7,382 nucleotides of DNA from Dehalococcoidia bacterium (GCA_003484395.1 DNCV01000027.1:904-8285); one strand, 5' to 3'. Positions 1 to 5,473 are shown, counted from the stretch's first letter. Notes: a model not told the origin generated them from the letters alone. Program-made: numbers and translations.

Positions 1-152
1 TTACGTTCGGTCTTTCTTGCCGCACGGCATGAAGGACAACGCTTGGGCTCATTTGTATAACCCTTTGACTGGAAAAATTCCTGGTCTTCTGCGCTGAAAG
101 TGAATGTAGCACCGCAATCGGAACACTGGATTGATTTGTCCTGAAAACTCAT
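1..152 (-). CDS. Small zinc-ribbon domain protein, N-terminal part (3' end cut by window)
   Basis: The reading frame opens at ATG 152-150 and stays open to the window edge (50 codons plus 2 bases), so the C-terminus is missing. The TTA at 1-3 looks like a stop on this strand but is out of frame. Two Cys pairs, C10-x2-C13 (QCSDCGATF) and C39-x2-C42 (KRCPSCR), are spaced as in the short 'probable zinc-ribbon' family, so one zinc ion is expected. Between them lies the stretch EFFQSKGYTNEPKRC, typical of that family. The molecular role of these proteins is not well established; nucleic-acid or protein binding is only a guess. A strong Shine-Dalgarno GGAGGT at 164-159, 6 nt from the ATG, fixes the start. 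It is transcribed away from the flavoprotein gene at 374. Confidence 0.8.
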   Translation of the reverse strand, partial: MSFQDKSIQCSDCGATFTFSAEDQEFFQSKGYTNEPKRCPSCRAARKTER

Positions 153-180
153 TGAATGACCTCCTCTCTTAATATTTTAG

Positions 181-230
181 TTCAGAGTCTGAGTCATCCA
201 ATGGGGATGAGAATATACAATGATTCTGAA
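181..230 (-). promoter_or_regulatory. Foldable leader element upstream of the zinc-ribbon gene
   Basis: Nested inverted repeats are visible. The outer arms are TTCAGA (181-186) with TCTGAA (225-230). The inner arms are TCATCC (194-199) with GGATGA (205-210) around a 5-nt loop. An alternative short dyad, TCAGA-G-TCTGA (182-192), shares part of the outer arm. In the minus-strand transcript the element ends about 17 nt before the Shine-Dalgarno sequence. I recognise no known riboswitch. The arms are short and could be chance. Confidence 0.3.
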
Positions 231-262
231 TTCCTGTAATAACTTCAACTTAAACTTCCTTA

Positions 263-280
263 ATTGTACACTAATACAAT
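263..280. repeat. Inverted repeat ATTGTA-N6-TACAAT in the divergent intergenic region
   Basis: Perfect 6-bp arms (263-268 and 275-280) flank CACTAA. The left arm is also the candidate minus-strand -10 hexamer. The element overlaps the first copy of a 12-mer (265-276) that recurs at 357-368. It could be an operator or simply two opposed -10-like sequences. Confidence 0.4.
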
Positions 281-291
281 AATAATTACAA
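263..291 (-). promoter_or_regulatory. Candidate sigma-70 promoter for the zinc-ribbon gene
   Basis: On the minus strand, -35 TTGTAA (291-286) and -10 TACAAT (268-263) are separated by 17 nt. A start near 256 would give a leader of about 100 nt ahead of the ATG at 152. That leader contains the nested inverted repeats at 181-230. Confidence 0.45.
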
Positions 292-368
292 AGCCACATA
301 TAAAACAGGTAAAAAAACAAACCGGCAGTCGATTCTTGTTATAAAGATAAAAAATCTGTACACTAATA
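265..368 (+). repeat. Direct repeat of TGTACACTAATA (265-276 and 357-368)
   Basis: The 12-base sequence occurs twice, 92 bp apart, within the 221-bp gap upstream of the flavoprotein gene. The second copy ends 5 bp before the ATG at 374. Each copy contains TACACT with a -35-like hexamer 17 nt upstream (TTCAAC 244-249 and TTGTTA 336-341). Tandem promoters or a repeated regulator site are both possible. Confidence 0.45.
336..364 (+). promoter_or_regulatory. Candidate promoter for the flavoprotein gene
   Basis: TTGTTA (336-341) and TACACT (359-364) are spaced 17 nt. A start near 371 would lie only a few bases before the ATG at 374, giving an essentially leaderless mRNA. This agrees with the absence of a Shine-Dalgarno sequence there. 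The -10 match is moderate. Confidence 0.35.
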
Positions 369-373
369 TACCT

Positions 374-1702
374 ATGAAAAGTAACCGGATAATTGTTATC
401 GGCGCCGGAGCGGGCGGTATGCTGGCAGCCGGCAGGGCGGCGGAAGCGGGTGCAGATGTTCTTTTACTGGAAAAGAGTGCCGCACCCGGCAATAAAATCC
501 TCATCAGCGGTAAGACACGCTGCAACGTATCCAATTCGAAAGAGCTTGAAGAGTTTATCCCCATGTTCGGAGCTAACGGCAGATTCCTCTACAATGCATT
601 CAGTAGATTTTTCAGAGAGGACCTGCTGGCTCTCTTAAGACGTTACGGAGTGGAAACCAAGACTGAACGCGGGGGCAGAATCTTCCCTCAATCCGATAAT
701 GCCGCGGATGTCGTAAACGCACTGATGAAATATATTACGAAAAACGGGGTTCAGATTCAAACCGGCGTTAAAGCAACCGAAATTATCACGGTGGACGGGC
801 AAATAACGGGAGTAAAAACAGAAATGCAAGTGTATCCGGCAAAGGCGGTTATTATTGCTGCCGGAGGGGCATCCTATCCCGCGACCGGTTCCAGCGGCGA
901 TGGCTACCGACTGGCAGCTGCCCTGAATCATACCATTATACCCTTACGGCCGGCGCTGGTGCCTTTAGTCGTGGAAGAGATTGAGCTGGCAAAGAGTATG
1001 CAGGGGGTAACGCTCAAAAACGTGCGTCTGACAGCTTATCAATGCGCTTCGCAGGAAATAGACGTATCGACTGCACCGCTAAAAGACTGCGGGCGCGGCA
1101 TCCCGGGTAAAAGCCCCAAGCCGCCGCTTATCGAAAGCCGTATGGGAGATATGATGATGACCCATTTCGGCATCGGCGGCCCTATCACGCTGCTGATGAG
1201 CTTATCTGTTGCCGAAGCACTGGAAAAAGGTCCCGTCAGTGTGGCGATAGATTTGAAACCGGCTTTAAGTTTCAAGGAACTGGGTGAAAGGCTGCAACGC
1301 GACTTCGATACCTACAGCAAAAGGAGCTTTCGCAATATTCTTAAAGAATTATTGCCGCAGAAGCTCATCGAGCCGTTTGTAAAAATGTCGCATATCGAAC
1401 CGCACAAATTCGGCAACCAGATCAATGCTGCCGAAAAGGAAGGACTGCTGATGCTGTTAAAATCACTGCGCTTTAATATAAAATCGACCCTGCCGCTTTC
1501 CTCTGCAATGGTAACCGCCGGAGGAGTTTCATTGAAAGAAATAGACCCCAGGACGATGGGTTCGAAACTGATTAAAGGATTGCATTTCTGCGGAGAGGTG
1601 ATGGATATCGATGCTGAGACCGGCGGATACAATCTGCAGGCTGCTTTCTCCACAGGCTATATAGCCGGAGAGCAGTCAGCAAAATATGTGCTCCACAAAT
1701 AA
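374..1702 (+). CDS. HI0933/YhiN (BaiN)-family FAD-dependent oxidoreductase
   Basis: This 442-residue predicted cytoplasmic flavoprotein has an N-terminal dinucleotide-binding fold: IVIGAGAGGMLAA near residues 7-19, followed by the acidic strand end LLLEK at 30-34. Family hallmarks follow: GNKILISGKTRCNVSN (39-54), RIFPQSDNAADVV (102-114), the FAD-contacting IIAAGGASYPATGSSGDG (160-177), THFGIGGP (263-270) and the C-terminal FCGEVMDIDAETGGYNLQ (405-422). Members are annotated as NAD(P)/FAD-dependent or aminoacetone-oxidase-like enzymes; the true substrate of most is unknown. A segment of about 25 residues rich in Gly, Pro and Lys (about 233-257) precedes THFG and looks like an extra loop. No Shine-Dalgarno precedes the ATG and no in-frame upstream start is available. 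The family call is firm and the reaction is unknown. Confidence 0.9.
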   Translation: MKSNRIIVIGAGAGGMLAAGRAAEAGADVLLLEKSAAPGNKILISGKTRCNVSNSKELEEFIPMFGANGRFLYNAFSRFFREDLLALLRRYGVETKTERGGRIFPQSDNAADVVNALMKYITKNGVQIQTGVKATEIITVDGQITGVKTEMQVYPAKAVIIAAGGASYPATGSSGDGYRLAAALNHTIIPLRPALVPLVVEEIELAKSMQGVTLKNVRLTAYQCASQEIDVSTAPLKDCGRGIPGKSPKPPLIESRMGDMMMTHFGIGGPITLLMSLSVAEALEKGPVSVAIDLKPALSFKELGERLQRDFDTYSKRSFRNILKELLPQKLIEPFVKMSHIEPHKFGNQINAAEKEGLLMLLKSLRFNIKSTLPLSSAMVTAGGVSLKEIDPRTMGSKLIKGLHFCGEVMDIDAETGGYNLQAAFSTGYIAGEQSAKYVLHK

Positions 1703-1739
1703 CTTCCTGCCTTTTTCTCTCGATAAGAAACCCAAAGCG

Positions 1740-1748
1740 TGCTACAAT
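1740..1748 (+). promoter_or_regulatory. Extended -10 promoter candidate for yggS
   Basis: TG-C-TACAAT (1740-1748) matches an extended -10 element. No convincing -35 is visible at 16-18 nt spacing. A start near 1755 would place the yggS ATG (1760) about 5 nt into the transcript. An internal promoter here would make yggS-proC independent of the flavoprotein gene, although read-through across the 57-bp gap is also possible. Confidence 0.4.
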
Positions 1749-1759
1749 ACAGACACAAT

Positions 1760-2425
1760 ATGAGCAGTATCAGCGATAATATTCGTGACGTGCAAAATCG
1801 CATCGCACAGGCTCTTGGGCGCAGCCACCGAACACTGGACGAGATAACGCTGGTTGCCGTCACCAAGGAACATGACGCTGCAGCAGTGCGGGAAGCGTTC
1901 GACTGCGGCCTCAGACATTTCGGAGAGAACCGTGTTCAGGAAGCGGAGTCCAAGCTGCCGCCGCTGGCTGATATCAGAAGCCGGTGCACCTGGCACATGA
2001 TCGGACATCTGCAGAGCAATAAAGCTGCGAAGGCTATGGAGCTATTCGATATCATCCACAGCATAGACTCAATCAAACTGGCAACCATTTTGAATCAGCA
2101 CGCCAAAAAGCGCATCCCTATCCTTCTCGAGGTCAATGTCTCAGAAGAATTTACAAAAAGCGGGCTGTACCTGCAACAGGTGTCAGACATCATTGAACAG
2201 ATCGGGCATCTCACCAACCTTGATCTGCAAGGACTGATGACGATCGCGCCATTCGAAGCTGAGGAAAAAGAGCTTCGCCGCATCTTTCGTACATTACGCG
2301 AACTGAGAAATTCGCTGGGTCTCAAGCATCTTTCAATGGGAATGACGGATGACTTTGAGATAGCCATTGAAGAGGGAGCAACCATGCTCAGAATTGGCCG
2401 TGCATTATTCGGCAGCAGGAGGTAA
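1760..2425 (+). CDS. yggS: YggS/PROSC-family PLP homeostasis protein
   Basis: This is a 221-residue single-domain, alanine-racemase-fold protein that binds pyridoxal 5'-phosphate and buffers its supply in the cytoplasm; no catalytic activity is established for the family. The PLP lysine is K36 in LVAVTK. Other signatures are HFGENRVQE (53-61), WHMIGHLQSNK (78-88), EVNVSEEFTKSG (124-135), LQGLMTIAPF (156-165), LSMGMTDDF (191-199) and the phosphate-binding end EEGATMLRIGRALFG (204-218). I chose ATG 1760 over an in-frame GTG at 1739, because the GTG adds seven residues without family similarity and lies inside a likely -10 region. No Shine-Dalgarno is present. It is followed 2 bp later by proC, a very common pairing. 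Confidence 0.93.
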   Translation: MSSISDNIRDVQNRIAQALGRSHRTLDEITLVAVTKEHDAAAVREAFDCGLRHFGENRVQEAESKLPPLADIRSRCTWHMIGHLQSNKAAKAMELFDIIHSIDSIKLATILNQHAKKRIPILLEVNVSEEFTKSGLYLQQVSDIIEQIGHLTNLDLQGLMTIAPFEAEEKELRRIFRTLRELRNSLGLKHLSMGMTDDFEIAIEEGATMLRIGRALFGSRR

Positions 2426-2427
2426 TC

Positions 2428-3228
2428 ATGCGAATTGGTTTTATCGGAGGCGGCGTAATGGGAGAGGCTATCATAAAAGGAATATTAGCTAAAAAAGTCG
2501 TCAAGCCGACTGCAATCACAGTCAGCGATATCAGCAAGCAACGACTTGCCACGCTAAAAGAACGTTACGGGGTAACAACAACGAACAAAAATGAGCAGGC
2601 AGCGCAAAGCAGCGACGTCATCATCCTCGCCATAAAACCTTCGGAAATGGACACCGTGTTGCCGCAACTGCGCCCTCTCTCCTCAAAACAACTGGTAATA
2701 TCGATTGCAGCAGGGGTGACACTCGCCACCCTGAAAAAAGGACTGCGACATAATCGGTTGATCAGATCGATACCGAACATGCCCGGGCAGATCGGCGAGG
2801 GGATAAGCGTATGGACAGCTACACCTGAAGTCACGCAAAAACAAAAGGACACGGCAACGGCAATTCTGGCATCGCTCGGCGAGGAAATCTATGTAGCATC
2901 TGAAAAATATATCGATATGGCCACTGCAGTCAGTGGAAGCGGACCTGGCTATATCTTCCTCATCGCCGAAGCGCTCACCGACGCCGGAGTACACATCGGG
3001 CTGCCCAGAACTGTGGCGGAGAAACTGGTTATAGAAACACTGATCGGATCAGGTCGATCAATCAAGATGCTTGGGGAACATCCCGCGTCATTGAGAAACA
3101 AGGTCACATCTCCCGGGGGAACCACCACAGAAGGATTGCTCGAGCTTGAAACCGGCGGGCTCAGATCGCTCCTGCTGCATGCAGTTATCGCCGCCTACGA
3201 AAAATCCCTATCGCTGGGATCAAAATAG
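2428..3228 (+). CDS. proC: Pyrroline-5-carboxylate reductase
   Basis: This 266-residue enzyme catalyses the last step of proline synthesis, reducing 1-pyrroline-5-carboxylate to L-proline with NAD(P)H in the cytoplasm. The N-terminal Rossmann motif is GFIGGGVMGEA (4-14). Next come IILAIKP (65-71), RSIPNMPGQIGEG (113-125) and AVSGSGPGY (167-175). The C-terminal dimerisation domain carries the P5CR signature LRNKVTSPGGTTTEGLLELE (222-241). Length is normal for the family. A strong AGGAGG (2417-2422) 5 nt before the ATG lies inside the last codons of yggS, so the two genes are probably cotranscribed and translationally linked. A perfect hairpin begins 23 bp after the stop. Confidence 0.96.
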   Translation: MRIGFIGGGVMGEAIIKGILAKKVVKPTAITVSDISKQRLATLKERYGVTTTNKNEQAAQSSDVIILAIKPSEMDTVLPQLRPLSSKQLVISIAAGVTLATLKKGLRHNRLIRSIPNMPGQIGEGISVWTATPEVTQKQKDTATAILASLGEEIYVASEKYIDMATAVSGSGPGYIFLIAEALTDAGVHIGLPRTVAEKLVIETLIGSGRSIKMLGEHPASLRNKVTSPGGTTTEGLLELETGGLRSLLLHAVIAAYEKSLSLGSK

Positions 3229-3251
3229 CAGATTCAGTACCAATCAAGACA

Positions 3252-3284
3252 AAGCTATGAACATAGATTTTATGTTCATAGCTT
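3252..3284. terminator. Perfect 14-bp hairpin between convergent proC and ferredoxin genes
   Basis: AAGCTATGAACATA (3252-3265) pairs perfectly with TATGTTCATAGCTT (3271-3284) around the 5-nt loop GATTT. It lies between two converging stop codons (3228 and 3306), as expected for a shared bidirectional terminator. The stem is AT-rich (4 GC pairs), and neither side has a clean U-tract, so intrinsic termination may be weak. An mRNA 3'-end stabiliser is the alternative. Confidence 0.6.
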
Positions 3285-3305
3285 ACTATTTCCGAGATAT
3301 ATGGT

Positions 3306-3578
3306 TTAGTACGTTCCTGGTTCGGGAGTTTTGCCGGGATTAAGTTTCTTCCACTTCTCCAGGAGCTGTGCTTTACTTTCCTGGTTTGCGGGATCAGCCT
3401 TAGGAGCATCGACAGGACAAACCTCAGCACATTTCTGAGTATTGAACCAGCCGACACATTCAGTACATTTAGCGGGATCTATCACATAGCTTGTATCGCC
3501 CTCTTTGATTGCCTCATTTTTACACTCGCTCTCGCAAGCTCCACAACTAATACAGTCATCGGTAATCTTAAATGCCAT
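3306..3578 (-). CDS. 2[4Fe-4S] ferredoxin, Allochromatium vinosum (Alvin)-like type
   Basis: This is a 90-residue soluble electron carrier. Cluster motif I is C9-x2-C12-x2-C15-x3-C19. Motif II is C38-x2-C41-x8-C50-x3-C54-P. The 8-residue gap between the second and third Cys of motif II, with the sequence CTECVGWFNTQKC, together with a C-terminal helical tail (ESKAQLLEKWKKLNPG), marks the Alvin-type subgroup, whose studied members have very low reduction potentials. The first motif ends CKNEAI where CPNxAI is usual, so the conserved proline after the fourth Cys is Lys20. The second ends CPVDAP. A good Shine-Dalgarno AAGGAGGT (3596-3589) and its own promoter at 3605-3633 suggest expression independent of rsmD-coaD. 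Its partner enzyme is not shown by context; hydrogenase-linked metabolism is possible. Confidence 0.92.
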   Translation of the reverse strand: MAFKITDDCISCGACESECKNEAIKEGDTSYVIDPAKCTECVGWFNTQKCAEVCPVDAPKADPANQESKAQLLEKWKKLNPGKTPEPGTY

Positions 3579-3604
3579 TGTAAACCTAACCTCCTTACTA
3601 GCAA

Positions 3605-3633
3605 ATTTTAGAATAACTAAAGTAACAAATCAA
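3605..3633 (-). promoter_or_regulatory. Sigma-70-like promoter for the ferredoxin gene
   Basis: On the minus strand, TTGATT (3633-3628) is followed after exactly 17 nt by TAAAAT (3610-3605). The predicted start near 3598 gives a leader of about 20 nt containing the Shine-Dalgarno sequence. It sits in the 64-bp gap after the coaD stop. Confidence 0.55.
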
Positions 3634-3642
3634 TTAGATCAT

Positions 3643-4149
3643 TTATTTTCTTTGCCACGAGTTCTGCTTCTGAGCGAACCTTTCATGCAGCGCTACTGCA
3701 ACATTCTCAGGAACGAAATCATCACATGAGGAAGCATTGAAAGTCGCTACCTCTTTCAATAAGCTCGAGCTGAGAAACTGGTATTGTAAACTGGCCATAA
3801 AGCAGATAAACTCAATCTCAGGATCCAATTTTTTGTTCAGTATCGCCATTTCGAACTCTTTCTCGAAATCAGACCCCATCCTCAATCCTCTGACGATGAC
3901 CCGTGCACCGATCTCTTTGGCAAATTGAACGGTAAGGATATCATAAAAACGAACTTCTATATTGGCAATATCTTCGACAGCTTTCTTTGCCATTTCAACA
4001 CGCTCTGATACATTAAAAAGAAGCTGTTTATTCGGCCTGTCATACACGCCGATAATTACCTTATCGAATATCAATGCCGAACGCCTGGCGATATCGAGAT
4101 GACCTTTCGTAATCGGATCGAAACTCCCTGGATACAGAGCGATAGTCAT
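3643..4149 (-). CDS. coaD: Phosphopantetheine adenylyltransferase
   Basis: This 168-residue enzyme transfers AMP from ATP to 4'-phosphopantetheine, giving dephospho-CoA, the penultimate step of coenzyme A synthesis. The nucleotidyltransferase fold is clear: ALYPGSFDPITKGHLDI (4-20) contains the (T/S)xGH motif at T14-H17, RGLRMGSDFEKEFEMA (87-102) contains the conserved Arg loop, and FLSSSLLKEVA (125-135) corresponds to the ISSSxxRE ATP-binding motif with Lys in place of Arg. I chose ATG 4149 because it starts at the conserved first strand; an upstream in-frame ATG at 4182 would add eleven unrelated residues. AGGAGG at 4162-4157 lies 7 nt upstream. The start overlaps the rsmD stop by 4 bp (ATGA), so the two are translationally coupled. 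Confidence 0.95.
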   Translation of the reverse strand: MTIALYPGSFDPITKGHLDIARRSALIFDKVIIGVYDRPNKQLLFNVSERVEMAKKAVEDIANIEVRFYDILTVQFAKEIGARVIVRGLRMGSDFEKEFEMAILNKKLDPEIEFICFMASLQYQFLSSSLLKEVATFNASSCDDFVPENVAVALHERFAQKQNSWQRK

Positions 4150-4703
4150 ACACCAGCCTCCTGACAAAAAATAGAGATACACGTATCGCCATGCTTTTTC
4201 TGCTTGACCAACTGTAATCCGTTATAGCTGTCTTCCACCATCAGGCGAATCGTGTGAGGGATAACCATTACCGTACCATTCTTTATAAAATTTGACATGG
4301 AAATTTGTGTAATTATATCAAATATCGTTTTATCTGCATAAGGAGGATCAAGAAAAATGAGATCGTACCTGCCATCCAAAAATGAAATAGCTTTGTTTAC
4401 GCCGCTGCAATATACATGAGCATTTTCATGAAATCCGGTAGTCGTTAAATTTTGTTTAATGATACCACAACAACGGGGATTCTGGTCAACAAAATCCACC
4501 CACTCGGCTCCACGGCTCAATGCCTCAATGCCTAAAGCGCCGCTTCCTGCAAATAGATCACATACTCTGGGAGACCATTCTCCGGTCATAGACGCAAGCA
4601 TGGAAAAAATCGCCCCTCTCACCATGTCAGTCGTTGGACGAACATTAGCGTTTGATGGAACTTTGAGCGGCAATCCGCGGGCATCGCCACCTGTAATTCT
4701 CAT
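4146..4703 (-). CDS. rsmD: 16S rRNA (guanine(966)-N(2))-methyltransferase
   Basis: This 185-residue class I SAM-dependent methyltransferase should modify G966 (E. coli numbering) of 16S rRNA in the assembling small subunit. The N-terminus MRITGGDARGLPLKVP and VRPTTDMVR (21-29) are typical of RsmD. The SAM-binding loop is DLFAGSGALGIEALSRGA (49-66), and the catalytic motif IV is DPPY (119-122) after DLIFL. The C-terminal KKHGDTCISIF (169-179) also fits. Length is normal. No Shine-Dalgarno precedes the ATG, and a -10-like TAAACT sits 6 nt upstream, which suggests a leaderless first gene of the rsmD-coaD operon. Confidence 0.94.
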   Translation of the reverse strand: MRITGGDARGLPLKVPSNANVRPTTDMVRGAIFSMLASMTGEWSPRVCDLFAGSGALGIEALSRGAEWVDFVDQNPRCCGIIKQNLTTTGFHENAHVYCSGVNKAISFLDGRYDLIFLDPPYADKTIFDIITQISMSNFIKNGTVMVIPHTIRLMVEDSYNGLQLVKQKKHGDTCISIFCQEAGV

Positions 4704-4709
4704 AGAATA

Positions 4710-4737
4710 AGTTTAGCAGGTAGATTAGGCATCGTAA
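4710..4737 (-). promoter_or_regulatory. Weak promoter candidate immediately upstream of rsmD
   Basis: On the minus strand, TTACGA (4737-4732), 16 nt, then TAAACT (4715-4710). The start would fall at about the ATG itself. The hexamer matches are partial; the position and the missing Shine-Dalgarno are the main support. Confidence 0.3.
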
Positions 4738-4751
4738 AATAATCAGTGTTT

Positions 4752-4788
4752 GTAACTGAAGTTACCGAGTTCGGTTAGACCTGGCAGG
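4752..4788. repeat. Three adjacent short dyads between the hydrogenase protease and rsmD
   Basis: GTAACT-GA-AGTTAC (4752-4765), ACCGA-GT-TCGGT (4764-4775) and CCTG-G-CAGG (4780-4788) follow each other in the 93-bp gap. Loops of 1-2 nt are too tight for stable RNA hairpins, and no U-tract follows in either direction, so none looks like a terminator. DNA-level binding sites or chance are the alternatives. Confidence 0.35.
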
Positions 4789-4796
4789 AAAGCCGT

Positions 4797-5252
4797 TCAT
4801 AACCCCAAATCAGAAAGAACCATACCGACCACTTGGGGAACCGCCTGTTTCACCGATGGCGTCATCTCTTCACTGAATGTATAAATATCCTCCGCCTCAA
4901 CTGCAATGATCGCTATTCTCTCCGGCATAGGCTGAGACAACTCTTTGCCGAGCTGCAATGCCTGGAGTAAACCGAGCTGGTGCTGAGAGGTCAGATCGGT
5001 ACGCTGAGTGGGAAAGTCTTCAGGGGTTAATTGATATATCGTTCCCGGTTGGCCACCGGTACGCATGGCATCGATAATGATGGCTCGATCGTACCCCACC
5101 AGCATCTCCATCAAATCCATGCCTGCAAGACTGGCTTCAAGCAAGACGATATCCGGATCATCTATCTGCTTTTGAAGATCATAAATCACCCTTGGGCCGA
5201 TGCCGTCATCGCTGAGAATCGGATTGCCCAAACCTAAAACTATCGTGCGCAT
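4797..5252 (-). CDS. [NiFe]-hydrogenase maturation endopeptidase (HyaD/HybD/HycI family)
   Basis: This 151-residue cytoplasmic protease cleaves the C-terminal peptide of a [NiFe]-hydrogenase large subunit after nickel insertion; the bound nickel serves as the recognition signal. The N-terminal motif VLGLGNPILSDDGIG (5-19) is diagnostic. By comparison with E. coli HybD, the nickel-contact residues are D16, D61 (in AIIIDAM) and H91 (in SQHQLGL). D16 replaces the Glu of HybD, as in many relatives. I chose ATG 5252: the frame extends upstream to 5300, but those 16 residues lie over the promoter and are unlike the family. A GAGG at about 5263-5260 may serve as ribosome-binding site. It is divergent from hypABF, in keeping with its role. 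No large subunit is in the window, so its specific substrate is unknown. Confidence 0.92.
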   Translation of the reverse strand: MRTIVLGLGNPILSDDGIGPRVIYDLQKQIDDPDIVLLEASLAGMDLMEMLVGYDRAIIIDAMRTGGQPGTIYQLTPEDFPTQRTDLTSQHQLGLLQALQLGKELSQPMPERIAIIAVEAEDIYTFSEEMTPSVKQAVPQVVGMVLSDLGL

Positions 5253-5270
5253 ACTTTTCCTCAAAACCCG

Positions 5271-5300
5271 ATAGTACAGAACATAGCAAAGAAATGTCAA
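5271..5300 (-). promoter_or_regulatory. Sigma-70-like promoter for the hydrogenase protease
   Basis: On the minus strand, a consensus -35 TTGACA (5300-5295) is followed after 18 nt by TACTAT (5276-5271). A start near 5264 gives a short leader before ATG 5252. Immediately upstream of the -35 lies a pyrimidine-only tract on this strand (see the tandem repeat at 5301-5322). Confidence 0.6.
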
Positions 5301-5322
5301 GAGAAAGAGAAGAGAAAGAGAA
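5301..5322. repeat. Tandem 11-bp homopurine repeat, GAGAAAGAGAA x2
   Basis: Two perfect back-to-back copies (5301-5311 and 5312-5322) sit inside a longer all-purine run, about 5299-5325. The run abuts the -35 of the protease promoter. The 11-bp period is close to one helical turn. Confidence 0.7.
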
Positions 5323-5338
5323 GAACTGGTAATTCAAC

Positions 5339-5384
5339 GACAGAATAGGATAAAACCCGCCAACCCATACTAACCTGTTCTGTC
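5339..5384. repeat. Interrupted inverted repeat in the protease/hypA divergent region
   Basis: GACAGAATAGG (5339-5349) and CCTGTTCTGTC (5374-5384) are inverted copies matching at 10 of 11 positions, 24 bp apart. They lie roughly midway between the two divergent promoters, a plausible place for a shared regulator. No known operator consensus was recognised. Confidence 0.45.
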
Positions 5385-5431
5385 CAGCCATAACAGTACA
5401 GTCTATAATCTCTCACCTTTTACCCGTTTTC

Positions 5432-5460
5432 TTGACATCACGGAAACGAGGCAATACAAT
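5432..5460 (+). promoter_or_regulatory. Strong sigma-70-like promoter for hypABF
   Basis: A consensus TTGACA (5432-5437), 17 nt, then TACAAT (5455-5460). The predicted start near 5467 leaves a leader of about 17 nt before the hypA ATG at 5484. A second -10-like TATAAT at 5404-5409 has no good -35. This is the best promoter match in the window. Confidence 0.7.
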
Positions 5461-5473
5461 CACATGCAGGCAA

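Noticed and set aside
286..564. A 92-codon minus-strand frame covering the intergenic region and the flavoprotein N-terminus
   Set aside because: It covers the conserved FAD-binding coding sequence on the other strand, and its product is low-complexity without a start signal.
1739..1760. GTG at 1739 as the yggS start
   Set aside because: The seven extra residues do not resemble the family, and the codon sits in the extended -10 promoter candidate. ATG 1760 fits known N-termini.
3146..3343. A 65-codon plus-strand frame across the proC end and the hairpin
   Set aside because: It is out of frame with proC, crosses the likely terminator and overlaps the ferredoxin gene end; no family features.
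4150..4182. Upstream ATG at 4182 as the coaD start
   Set aside because: ATG 4149 has an AGGAGG site, starts at the conserved first strand and gives the classic ATGA overlap with rsmD.
5253..5300. ATG at 5300 as the protease start
   Set aside because: The added residues would be encoded by the promoter itself, and the family normally begins right at the LGxGN strand.
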